Virus record (IMG/VR): IMGVR_UViG_3300025151_000271
Coordinates: 1 to 25,365 of that record
Source: a virus
Length of the DNA: 25,365 nucleotides
Strand: one strand, 5' to 3'
Under the pieces are notes generated by a model that ran no database searches, had not been told where the DNA came from, and worked only from the letters and a program-made list of their open reading frames with translations. This document shows positions 6,257 through 12,368 of the stretch, in pieces. A program made the position numbers and the translations under genes. Each line of letters opens with the position of its first letter. The stretch's first letter is position 1.

Positions 6257-6987
6257 AACTTCTTGATGGTACTGACTGGGCTATAGATGATATAGTCGAA
6301 AAGATGTACGATAATGAGTTCTACTATGGATACCTCAATAAAGCATCCTTATCCTCATCGTCCTGCAAGAAATTACTAGAGGGTATCGACAGCTACTTAG
6401 GTAACCGAGAGCCTTTAGACAGCAATATGAAGCCTCTGCGTGAAGGTAGGCTTATCCACGTTTCATTACTAGAAAAAGATAAGCTAGATGACTATTATCA
6501 TTTTGTTGATGTAGCTACTAGACGTAACAAAGGTTATAAGGAAGCTGTTAAAGATTCTTCTCTGGAGGGTAAAGAGATTATGCTATCTAAGGAGAAGGTA
6601 TGGGCGCAAAGCATTGTTGATGCTGTTTTGGATAATCCAACAGCAAAAGAATTGTTTACAGGAGGTGAATATGAATTACCAGGAATCGGATACGTTGATG
6701 GACTTCCCTTCAGGGCCAAAGCAGACTGCTTGAGAGATGATCGGATAGTCGACCTTAAGACGACATCCGACATCGATTCTTGGCACTATAATATGGATTA
6801 TTATGGATATGATGCACAAGCATACATTTATATGTCGATATTTAAGAAAAAAATGTTTACCTTTGTTATTGTAGACAAAAAGACACTGAAAGTAAAAACA
6901 TATGACGCAACACCCGATGACATACAACGAGGTTACGAGAAAGTTAGCGAGGCAATTGGAAACTATATTGACGGAGTGGGATTTTGA
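6244..6987 (+). CDS. RecE-like PD-(D/E)XK exonuclease
   Basis: The 247-residue product matches the RecE C-terminal/DUF3799 exonuclease layout. LSSSSCKKLLEG (36-47) is the family entry motif, GRLIHVSLLE (68-77) gives His72, and VDGLPFRAKADCL carries Asp161. IVDLKT (168-173) provides the D-x-K pair Asp170/Lys172, and YDAQAYIY (189-196) is the Gln-Tyr motif. This enzyme would resect duplex DNA so that the ERF protein can anneal the single strands. The only start consistent with the full N-terminus is GTG 6244, within the end of the upstream gene. Length and motifs are complete. Confidence 0.85.
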   Translation: MDSIKLLDGTDWAIDDIVEKMYDNEFYYGYLNKASLSSSSCKKLLEGIDSYLGNREPLDSNMKPLREGRLIHVSLLEKDKLDDYYHFVDVATRRNKGYKEAVKDSSLEGKEIMLSKEKVWAQSIVDAVLDNPTAKELFTGGEYELPGIGYVDGLPFRAKADCLRDDRIVDLKTTSDIDSWHYNMDYYGYDAQAYIYMSIFKKKMFTFVIVDKKTLKVKTYDATPDDIQRGYEKVSEAIGNYIDGVGF

Positions 6988-7186
6988 TACTCCTATAGTA
7001 AAAGATTATTTTATTCTCACTTGCAATGATATAATAGCTGGAGTTCCATTAAAAGAACTTTATGTTAGTATAGATTTGTTTGAGCAGCTGGAGGCTTACG
7101 AGGAGTGTATGGGAATACTTTTAGCGTGTCAATTGTGCACTACATTAACAATGCAAATATATTTAAACAAAGACAACGATGAATAA
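6902..7186 (+). CDS. hypothetical protein, long overlap with exonuclease gene
   Basis: The 94-residue product is mostly helical with a hydrophobic, Cys-containing C-terminal half (ECMGILLACQLCTTLTMQIY). The start is uncertain: ATG 6902 gives an 86-bp overlap with the exonuclease gene and ATG 6917 gives 71 bp. No in-frame ATG occurs right after the exonuclease stop, though TTG codons at 6956 and 6971 exist. The stop overlaps the next ATG. No family recognised. Confidence 0.45.
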   Translation: MTQHPMTYNEVTRKLARQLETILTEWDFDTPIVKDYFILTCNDIIAGVPLKELYVSIDLFEQLEAYEECMGILLACQLCTTLTMQIYLNKDNDE

Positions 7187-7754
7187 TGAAATAGCCCAAG
7201 AGGTAACTAGAATAGAAAAGATAGTATCAACTGTAACAGGCAGAGACTTAAGGAGCAATGTAAGGAACCATAAGAACGTAATTGCTAGATTAATATTTTA
7301 TAAGGTAACGTATGATTATCTTTGTAAGATAGGTATGGAAAGGGGTGCTAAATCTTATGTAGCTAAATTTATAGGGAAAGACCACGCTACAGCACTGTAC
7401 GCTTTAGGTAGATTTAAGTACGACATACTCGGTTCTCCACTAAATAAAAAGATGTACAGTAAATGCGTTGAGGTCTTTGAAAGTGTTGGAGATGTCTACT
7501 CAAGTGTAGATGAAAGAGACTTAATGATAGATGAACTGAAAAACAAAATAACCGACCTTCAGTTAAGATTAAAGGATGCTAAACCTTATCGTGAAGAGGT
7601 TGAGGTACTTGTGGAACTTATAAACCAGGTCCCAAGTGAACATATAGAGACTGCTGAGTTCAGAATATTAACAATGTTAAAAGGATTTAAAATTGCACCG
7701 AAAAACCAAGAAACCAAAGTTATCGGCTCTTATGAAACGGTTACAAGCTTCTAG
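7179..7754 (+). CDS. DnaA domain IV-like DNA-binding protein without the ATPase
   Basis: The 191-residue protein has at about residues 28-82 a helical region resembling the C-terminal DNA-binding domain of DnaA. RNHKNVIARLIFYKVTYDYL is followed by AKFIGKDHATALYALGRF, which fits the DnaA signature IGxxFGxxDHTTVxHA. No Walker motifs are present, so only the DNA-binding part is there. The second half (105-150) is a likely coiled coil (DERDLMIDELKNKITDLQLR). It may mark the phage origin, recruit host replication proteins, or repress. The binding site cannot be read from this sequence. Confidence 0.7.
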   Translation: MNNEIAQEVTRIEKIVSTVTGRDLRSNVRNHKNVIARLIFYKVTYDYLCKIGMERGAKSYVAKFIGKDHATALYALGRFKYDILGSPLNKKMYSKCVEVFESVGDVYSSVDERDLMIDELKNKITDLQLRLKDAKPYREEVEVLVELINQVPSEHIETAEFRILTMLKGFKIAPKNQETKVIGSYETVTSF

Positions 7755-7947
7755 AAGTATGGAAGCTCAAAGTTACTGTTTTAATAAAGGCTATAAGATA
7801 TACCCAATCCCTGAAGGATTGGATTACCGTATACAAATAGAGTATAAGGGTCAGACTAAATTAGGAGAAAAGATATATAGCAAAACCGAATGGTATGATG
7901 CTATATGGGAATTATACGATAGGATATATGAAGGAAGAAACCTATAG
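7732..7947 (+). CDS. conserved flavophage hypothetical protein
   Basis: The 71-residue product begins MKRLQASRSMEAQSYCFNKG and continues with YKIYPIPEGLDYRIQIEYKG and EWYDAIWELYDRIYE. I recall similar short proteins from flavobacterial phages, without a function. Start ATG 7732 gives a 23-bp overlap with the upstream gene. ATG 7759, just after that gene, is an alternative, while the TTG at 7693 is unlikely. The downstream SET gene starts 20 bp before its stop. Confidence 0.55.
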   Translation: MKRLQASRSMEAQSYCFNKGYKIYPIPEGLDYRIQIEYKGQTKLGEKIYSKTEWYDAIWELYDRIYEGRNL

Positions 7948-8266
7948 ACCGCTACCACCTTCTCTTACTATTAAACGCAGTAGGGTTGATGGTCTGGGCT
8001 TATTCGCTAACGAATATATAGAGGCAGAAACTTATCTTGGAATCACACATATTTTTTTGTATATGGAAGCTGAATGGATCAGAACTCCGTTAGGCGGATT
8101 TATAAATCATAGTTCAAATCCAAATTGTTCCATAGTGTATAAAGATAATGAATATGGCAGAAGCAAAAGAATGTTATATACAGAGGAAGATATAGCTCCT
8201 GGAGAAGAGCTTTTGGTTTATTATTCTTTAGATGAATATAAAGATAAAATAAGTAATTTTAAGTAA
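7928..8266 (+). CDS. short SET-domain protein, probable protein lysine methyltransferase
   Basis: The 112-residue product contains the three SET hallmarks: GLGLFA at 22-27, FINHSSNPNC at 58-67 and GEELLVYY at 92-99. These bind S-adenosylmethionine and build the knotted active site. It consists of almost nothing but a minimal SET core. Substrate unknown; host or virion proteins are possible. I chose ATG 7928 over the upstream ATG 7895 because SET proteins of this type begin just before the IKRSRVDGLG motif, and this start leaves a 20-bp overlap. The codons of Ile-Lys-Arg-Ser-Arg (7970-7984) are a near-perfect copy of the dispersed motif. Confidence 0.8.
   Translation: MKEETYRPLPPSLTIKRSRVDGLGLFANEYIEAETYLGITHIFLYMEAEWIRTPLGGFINHSSNPNCSIVYKDNEYGRSKRMLYTEEDIAPGEELLVYYSLDEYKDKISNFK
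7971..7986 (+). repeat. intragenic motif copy in the SET gene
   Basis: TTAAACGCAGTAGGGT, identical to the intergenic copies over 16 bases, encodes the Lys-Arg-Ser-Arg part of the SET entry motif. Confidence 0.85.
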
Positions 8267-8688
8267 TGCCTAGACGAAAGCCAGAACGTAAATATATGAA
8301 GAAGACCGATGGTCGGAAGGGTAACGGTGCAAAGCGTGGCGATGCACTTGTCCGGAAGACTATGGCTACTCCTGCTAATATAAACAAGGCTAAGAAGAAC
8401 AGGTCAAAGATACTTGCTACCAATGCGATAGAAGAGGTTTATGGGTCTGAGGCTAACTTCTGGAAGATGGTTGCGGAAAAGGCAGAGAACTCGCAGTACG
8501 ACCGTAAGATGGTTATTGAGTATGTATACGGTAAGGCAATGGATAATCCTGATGCGCTGTCCCAAGCAAAGGACATAGACTTCTCCATTGTAAACATCTT
8601 TACAGGCTCAGAGAAACCAAAAGAAATAGAAGACATAATCGACATTACACCTGAAGATGAAAGTACCGAATCTGAACCCGAAGTATAA
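8266..8688 (+). CDS. terS: probable terminase small subunit
   Basis: The 140-residue product has a very basic N-terminus (MPRRKPERKYMKKTDGRKGN), a helical core (AIEEVYGSEANFWKMVAEKA, then VIEYVYGKAMDNPD) and an acidic tail (EDIIDITPEDESTESEPEV). This fits small terminase-like proteins of Bacteroidota phages, which bind the packaging site and load the large subunit. The start shares a base with the SET stop and the last 32 bp overlap terL. The assignment rests mainly on position and general layout, not on a clear HTH. Confidence 0.55.
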   Translation: MPRRKPERKYMKKTDGRKGNGAKRGDALVRKTMATPANINKAKKNRSKILATNAIEEVYGSEANFWKMVAEKAENSQYDRKMVIEYVYGKAMDNPDALSQAKDIDFSIVNIFTGSEKPKEIEDIIDITPEDESTESEPEV

Positions 8689-9868
8689 ATCGTTTGGTAA
8701 TGACTCTAGATACTTTATCACCACAGGTGGTCGAGGGTCTGGTAAGTCTTTTGCTGTTAACGTATTCTTACTGCTCCTAACATACGAGAAAGGACATAAG
8801 ATACTTTTTACACGGTATACGATGGTATCTGCATCTTCATCGATTATTCCTGAGTTCATTGAGAAGCTGGAGCTTATGGGGGTTGTCGAGGACTTTCGCA
8901 TAACGAAGGACGAGATAACAAATATAAAGACAGGCTCATCGATTATGTTTAAAGGGATACGCACAGCCTCAGGGAATCAGACAGCATCACTCAAATCGTT
9001 AAACGCAATAACCACCTTTGTCCTGGATGAAGCTGAAGAGCTGATAGACGAGGACACATTCGATAAGATTGACCAGTCTGTTAGAGTGAAGACTAAACCT
9101 AATAGGGTTATCCTGATACTTAACCCAACCACTAAAGAACACTGGATATGGGGGCGTTTCTACGCCAACAGAGACATTCCCGAGGGCTTCAACGGTATTA
9201 AGTCGGGGATTACATATATACATACGACATACTTAGATAACACTGATAACCTGTCGCAGTCGTTCCTGAATCAGATAGCAGAGATTAGAAGACGTAGACC
9301 TGAGAAGTACACACACCAGATACTTGGTGGGTGGATGGAAAAGCAAGAAGGAGTAATTTTTACTAATTGGAGAATAGGGGAATTTAACAGTAACTATGAA
9401 ACTATATTCGGACAGGATTTCGGTTTCTCTGTTGACCCTACTACACTTGTGAAGTTAGCAATAGACAAAGGCAACAAGCGGATATTCCTAAAAGTAATGT
9501 ATGCTAAGACAGGAATGTCTACAACTCAAATTGCTGATTATAACATAAGGTATGCAGGTCCGCACCTCATAGTGTCGGACTCTGCAGAACCACGACTGAT
9601 TAAGGAGATTAAGCTTAAGGGATGTAACATTAGACCGACCGTTAAACGCAGTGGGTCTATCTTGTCGGGAATAGCACTGCTCCAGGATTATGACCTGATC
9701 ATTGACCCTGACTCCACAGAGCTGATTAAGGAGCTGAATAACTATGTGTGGGCCACTAAAGGACAGACAAAACCTGTAGATAAATGGAATCACTGTATCG
9801 ATGCTATCAGATATGCAGCTCAATATGTTTTAGTAAATCGCACAAAAGGTTCTTATACTATTAGGTAG
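8657..9868 (+). CDS. terL: terminase large subunit (Terminase_3 / PBSX type)
   Basis: The 403-residue product is a complete packaging motor. Walker A is GGRGSGKS at 24-31. Walker B with the catalytic acid is FVLDEAEEL at 121-129, and motif III is ILILNPT at 152-158. The C-terminal RNase H-like nuclease has QDFGF (Asp254), VSDSAEPRLI (Asp308) and HCIDAIRYA (Asp382). It cuts concatemers and pumps DNA into proheads. The gene overlaps terS by 32 bp. Two copies of the dispersed motif lie inside it: 8997-9010, read in a different frame as Ser-Leu-Asn-Ala-Ile, and 9641-9656, read as Val-Lys-Arg-Ser-Gly. Confidence 0.95.
   Translation: MKVPNLNPKYKSFGNDSRYFITTGGRGSGKSFAVNVFLLLLTYEKGHKILFTRYTMVSASSSIIPEFIEKLELMGVVEDFRITKDEITNIKTGSSIMFKGIRTASGNQTASLKSLNAITTFVLDEAEELIDEDTFDKIDQSVRVKTKPNRVILILNPTTKEHWIWGRFYANRDIPEGFNGIKSGITYIHTTYLDNTDNLSQSFLNQIAEIRRRRPEKYTHQILGGWMEKQEGVIFTNWRIGEFNSNYETIFGQDFGFSVDPTTLVKLAIDKGNKRIFLKVMYAKTGMSTTQIADYNIRYAGPHLIVSDSAEPRLIKEIKLKGCNIRPTVKRSGSILSGIALLQDYDLIIDPDSTELIKELNNYVWATKGQTKPVDKWNHCIDAIRYAAQYVLVNRTKGSYTIR
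8997..9010 (+). repeat. intragenic motif copy 1 in terL
   Basis: CGTTAAACGCAATA, in a different reading frame from the other intragenic copies (Ser-Leu-Asn-Ala-Ile). Confidence 0.55.
9641..9656 (+). repeat. intragenic motif copy 2 in terL
   Basis: GTTAAACGCAGTGGGT, one base from the intergenic unit in its 3' half, read as Val-Lys-Arg-Ser-Gly. Confidence 0.75.
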
Positions 9869-9883
9869 TTTAAAATATTTTTG

Positions 9884-9891
9884 TATATTTG
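9884..9891 (+). promoter_or_regulatory. TATATTTG promoter box downstream of terL
   Basis: A perfect TAnnTTTG box begins 16 bp after the terL stop. No good TTTG -33 element is present at the usual distance. No ORF starts behind it before a large hairpin at 9936-9991, so it may drive a short noncoding RNA. Confidence 0.5.
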
Positions 9892-9895
9892 CTGT

Positions 9896-9993
9896 ATCGA
9901 AAGATTGTGATTGTATTTTGTTTCATTAGGTAATATCCCTGATTTTGTTTGGCTCTGTATTCCCTCTCGGGAGCCTCTCAAAATCGGGGATTT
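9896..9993 (+). ncRNA. candidate small noncoding RNA
   Basis: A perfect promoter box, about 40 unstructured bases and a long hairpin ending near 9991 occur with no ORF. The predicted transcript is about 100 nt. This is a candidate from layout only and matches no RNA family I know. Confidence 0.3.
9936..9991 (+). terminator. large hairpin between terL and the accessory block
   Basis: ATCCCTGATTTTG (9936-9948) pairs with CAAAATCGGGGAT (9979-9991) over 13 positions with one G-U pair, and an inner stem TCCC/GGGA with GGCT/AGCC lies within. It is followed by TTTATCG rather than a long T run, so it may be a terminator or an RNA processing element. Confidence 0.6.
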
Positions 9994-9995
9994 AT

Positions 9996-10036
9996 CGTTA
10001 AACGCAGTAGGGTAATTCTTAAACGCAGTAGGGTAA
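9996..10036 (+). repeat. repeat cluster A: two tandem copies of the dispersed motif
   Basis: CGTTAAACGCAGTAGGGTAA is followed at once by TTCTTAAACGCAGTAGGGTA plus A. The two copies are 21 bp apart and follow the hairpin at 9936-9991 directly. Confidence 0.9.
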
Positions 10037-10037
10037 G

Positions 10038-10070
10038 CGACACATCCGACACATCCGACAGAAACGACAC
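10038..10070 (+). repeat. 9-bp tandem repeat CGACACATC
   Basis: CGACACATC occurs twice exactly, then as CGACAGAAA and a partial CGACAC. It fills the space between repeat cluster A and the 11-bp promoter repeats. Confidence 0.7.
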
Positions 10071-10116
10071 TTAACCATTTCTTAACGTTAGCTTAACATT
10101 GGATTCTATATATTTG
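10071..10116 (+). promoter_or_regulatory. accessory promoter P1 with 11-bp periodic TTAAC repeats
   Basis: TTAACCATTTC, TTAACGTTAGC and TTAACATTGGA start at 10071, 10082 and 10093, exactly 11 bp apart. TATATTTG (10109-10116) follows, 19 bp after TTAACGTT. Only four bases lie between the box and ATG 10121, so the transcript is probably leaderless. Confidence 0.75.
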
Positions 10117-10120
10117 CCCT

Positions 10121-10261
10121 ATGAAGAAACCAACACTACAAAGCGTATTGCAAGCCCAGGGCTTCAATTCGCAGGACGCTAAGACAGTAGCGAAGCTCGC
10201 CAAAGAAGCGAAAGAAGTAAAAATAAATAATAAAGGTATAACACTTAAAATTACTATATAA
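10121..10261 (+). CDS. 46-residue hypothetical protein, first gene of unit P1
   Basis: ATG 10121 to TAA 10259-10261 encodes MKKPTLQSVLQAQGFNSQDA followed by a Lys-rich helix and a short strand (ITLKITI). It begins right behind promoter P1 and its stop shares a base with the next start. No family recognised. Confidence 0.6.
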   Translation: MKKPTLQSVLQAQGFNSQDAKTVAKLAKEAKEVKINNKGITLKITI

Positions 10262-10548
10262 TGACTTGGATATTAACAGCACCACAAACAAAGGTGGATA
10301 AACTAAAGGAGGCCACTAAAGGTGGTAAAATCTTCAGTGCTACATTCGTAAAGAAGGACGGCACCATAAGAACGATTAACTGCAGAAGAGCGGTTAAAAA
10401 AGGTGTGACGGGTAAAGGTATGTCCTTTGATCCGGCATCAAAAGGATTAATGGTCGTATACGATATGCAGAAGCAGTCGTTTAAGATGATTAATTTAAAC
10501 ACACTCATCGAAGCAAAAGTAAATGGTAAAACTATTAAATTTTTATAA
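10261..10548 (+). CDS. SH3-like beta-barrel protein (DUF2693/WYL_2 type)
   Basis: The 95-residue product has FVKKDGTIRTINCRRAVKKG (about 29-48), KGLMVVYDMQKQSFKMINL (about 61-79) and a final VNGKTIKFL strand. This fits the small phage family DUF2693, described as a Sm-like SH3 beta-barrel (WYL_2). Similar small barrels bind nucleic acids or regulatory ligands, but no specific role is known to me. It is the second gene of unit P1, coupled to the first by TAATG. Confidence 0.65.
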   Translation: MTWILTAPQTKVDKLKEATKGGKIFSATFVKKDGTIRTINCRRAVKKGVTGKGMSFDPASKGLMVVYDMQKQSFKMINLNTLIEAKVNGKTIKFL

Positions 10549-10549
10549 T

Positions 10550-10771
10550 ATGAATAATAATACATATATAGGTATGGTAGATACGGTCTGGGGTAGTGAT
10601 GGAGAGGTTCATATATCTCAAGGCGATAAAACAGTAACTTTTGATGCTACTGATTTTTTTAGCTGGCTAGATGCTGTTGTAAGTACCACAATAAAACAGC
10701 GCAATGAAATGAGCGATTTAATTTTAATTAACATTAGAGAAAGGATAAAAAATGAACTATCAGAAAATTAG
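10550..10771 (+). CDS. 73-residue hypothetical protein
   Basis: ATG 10550 follows the upstream stop by one base. The product has beta-rich NTYIGMVDTVWGSDGEVHIS and VTFDATDFFSWLDAVV, then a helical tail. The in-frame TTG-type start at 10523 lies inside the preceding gene and is unlikely. The stop overlaps the next start by 20 bp. No family recognised. Confidence 0.5.
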   Translation: MNNNTYIGMVDTVWGSDGEVHISQGDKTVTFDATDFFSWLDAVVSTTIKQRNEMSDLILINIRERIKNELSEN

Positions 10772-11036
10772 AAAACTGCAAAAGGAGAATGGCGTTGATG
10801 TAATGCAACGCCTAATAGACAATGGATCAGTGTGGCACCTAGAGGGTACAGTAGGTAGGCAAGCGATGGACTTATTAAGGTCCGGAGCTTGTATGCTGCC
10901 TAAGCAAAACCATAAGGATGCGTACGGCAATTATATTCCTTCACGTGATGAAGTTAAGCCAGGTACTACAGGAAGCTATAAGAACGCAGTAAAATATTGG
11001 GAATCGATTCACGATTACGATGCGATGTATATTTGA
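10752..11036 (+). CDS. conserved phage hypothetical protein, 94 residues
   Basis: The product starts MNYQKIRKLQKENGVDVMQR and contains WHLEGTVGRQAMDLLRSGAC and YGNYIPSRDEVKPGTTGSYK. I recall closely similar proteins from Bacteroidota phages, where they have no assigned function. It is the last gene of unit P1. Bases 10983-10991 hold a partial AACGCAGTA that I do not count as a motif copy. Confidence 0.6.
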   Translation: MNYQKIRKLQKENGVDVMQRLIDNGSVWHLEGTVGRQAMDLLRSGACMLPKQNHKDAYGNYIPSRDEVKPGTTGSYKNAVKYWESIHDYDAMYI

Positions 11037-11078
11037 AAATTTTTTTTCACTTAAGTGCTTAAGAAAATAAAAATATAA

Positions 11079-11151
11079 TTCTTAAACGCAGTAGGTTCTT
11101 AAACGCAGTACCTTCTTAAACGCAGTAGGGTAATTCTTAAACGCAGTAGGG
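11079..11151 (+). repeat. repeat cluster B: four tandem copies of the dispersed motif
   Basis: Copies of TTCTTAAACGCAGTAGG begin at 11079, 11096, 11113 and 11134 (spacing 17, 17, 21). The second ends in ACC and the third carries the extra GTAA also seen in cluster A. The cluster runs directly into the terminator at 11155. Confidence 0.95.
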
Positions 11152-11154
11152 TTT

Positions 11155-11200
11155 GCCTTACACCCCTGTAGGGCATTTCCTACATTGGTGTAGGGCTTTT
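11155..11200 (+). terminator. bipartite intrinsic terminator of unit P1
   Basis: GCCTTACACC pairs with GGTGTAGGGC (one G-U), and an inner TGTAGG/CCTACA stem closes the loop. TTTT follows. Confidence 0.85.
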
Positions 11201-11203
11201 CTG

Positions 11204-11270
11204 TTTACAATTTCTTAACATTAGCTTAACATTAAGTTAACATTAAGCCACATAAAACGCCTTATGTTTG
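11204..11270 (+). promoter_or_regulatory. accessory promoter P2 with 11-bp periodic TTAAC repeats
   Basis: TTTACAATTTC, TTAACATTAGC, TTAACATTAAG and TTAACATTAAG begin at 11204, 11215, 11226 and 11237, always 11 bp apart. TATGTTTG (11263-11270) follows the last TTAACATT by 18 bp. ATG 11295 lies 24 bp further on. Confidence 0.8.
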
Positions 11271-11294
11271 TAGGGAATTATAAAACTAAAAAAG

Positions 11295-11603
11295 ATGACA
11301 ACAAGATGCACAATAAAAATAGAGGGCGTAAACTACGCCAAAATATATAAACATTGGGACGGATACCCGGACCATATGATTCCCTGGCTTAAAGAATTTA
11401 ACGATGACTTCAATATAAACAGGGGCCCAGACTCAGATTATAAATTTGCTCAGTGCTTAAGATTCGCACAAAAAAAGACTAGTGAATTTAATTTAGACGC
11501 AAGCCAATATACTGGATGGGGCGTAATTCCTTTTGATGGTGAATGCGGGGCTGAATATGAATATATGTTAACAAGCGAAGGCGTAAATGTTAAAGTATTA
11601 TAA
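11295..11603 (+). CDS. conserved phage hypothetical protein, 102 residues
   Basis: The product begins MTTRCTIKIEGVNYAKIYKH, then WDGYPDHMIPWLKEFNDDF. This strand-turn-helix start is shared by a family of small phage and plasmid proteins that I recognise only as conserved and uncharacterised. It is the first gene of unit P2 and precedes the gp88-like gene by 2 bp. Confidence 0.55.
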   Translation: MTTRCTIKIEGVNYAKIYKHWDGYPDHMIPWLKEFNDDFNINRGPDSDYKFAQCLRFAQKKTSEFNLDASQYTGWGVIPFDGECGAEYEYMLTSEGVNVKVL

Positions 11604-11605
11604 TT

Positions 11606-12364
11606 ATGACAACTACTTTCAATAATAATGTTTGGGACGCGGTTTCGATGGCCGTGCCTAATATGCCAAAGAAACTACTTTCACCAGGAAGTACAAATGC
11701 GAAGACGGCAAAGAATGAAATAAAAACTTTTATATTGTATCTTATGCCATATAACCAAAATAGCGAAGGCCGTAATTTATGCCCGCACGCCTCCAAAGGT
11801 TGTGCGGCAGCCTGCTTAGTGTCGGCCGGTCGCGGATCATTCTCGAATGTAATAAAAGCGCGCGTTAATAAAACAGAATTATTCGTCAAAAATAAATTAG
11901 CGTTTTTAAATAAATTGGCTGACGAAATTACACAAGAGACCGTAAAGGCTAAGCGGGGCGGGTATCGGGTTGCGTTTAGGTTAAACGGCACAAGCGATGT
12001 TGACTTTATATATATGCTAAAAAAGTACGGATTCCTGGATATTGAAACATTACAGCCGCACGCCGTATTTTATGACTATACAAAGAATATACAAAAGGCT
12101 ATCCGCTACAAAAGCCATCCTAATTACACGGTTACTTTTAGCCGCTCAGAGTCAAACAGTTTAAATTGTGAAACGGCCATACGTCACGGCGTTAATGTAG
12201 CCGCAGTTTTTAATGAGCTGCCGGATACCTGGCGCGGGGTTGAAGTTGTCGACGGTGACAGAAGTGACTTGCAAATGCTAAAATATAACGGCGTTATATT
12301 AGGACTCAAAGCGAAAGGAGCCGCGCGAAAGGATACAACAGGCTTTACAATTTTAAATATATAA
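11606..12364 (+). CDS. gp88-like (DUF7227-type) cysteine-motif protein
   Basis: The 252-residue product has RNLCPHASKGCAAACLVSAG (about 51-70) with a C-x6-C-x3-C motif. A series of strand-end motifs follows: FRLNGTSD, FYDYTK, TFSRSE, NVAAVF, VVDGDRSDL and GVILGLKAKGAARKDTTGF. I recognise this as a widespread phage family related to mycobacteriophage gp88. The repeated strand motifs suggest a barrel-like fold, and the Cys cluster could hold a metal or Fe-S cluster, but the activity is unknown. Codon use is unlike its neighbours (many GCG, GCC, CGC and CGG codons), which suggests recent transfer. Confidence 0.6.
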   Translation: MTTTFNNNVWDAVSMAVPNMPKKLLSPGSTNAKTAKNEIKTFILYLMPYNQNSEGRNLCPHASKGCAAACLVSAGRGSFSNVIKARVNKTELFVKNKLAFLNKLADEITQETVKAKRGGYRVAFRLNGTSDVDFIYMLKKYGFLDIETLQPHAVFYDYTKNIQKAIRYKSHPNYTVTFSRSESNSLNCETAIRHGVNVAAVFNELPDTWRGVEVVDGDRSDLQMLKYNGVILGLKAKGAARKDTTGFTILNI

Positions 12365-12368
12365 TACA

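Noticed and set aside
8608-9823. Long minus-strand ORFs opposite terS and terL
   Set aside because: They mirror conserved coding sequence on the + strand and show no family features; they are antisense shadows.
10983-10991. AACGCAGTA near the end of the 10752 gene as a motif copy
   Set aside because: It lacks the TTA start of the core and is within what chance could give.
11079-11151. Tandem 17-bp repeats as a possible CRISPR array
   Set aside because: Copies are separated by 0 or 4 bp, so there are no spacers. No cas gene is present and the unit also occurs singly inside genes.
9996-11151. The motif as a cDNA-adapter or other sequencing artefact
   Set aside because: It resembles part of a common template-switch oligo (AACGCAGAGTAC) only loosely. 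Copies inside intact conserved genes such as SET and terL encode family-typical residues, which an adapter would not do.
11971-11979. TGCGTTTAG as a minus-strand copy of the motif
   Set aside because: Only eight bases match the complement and the diagnostic CTGCG end is absent, so it is not counted.
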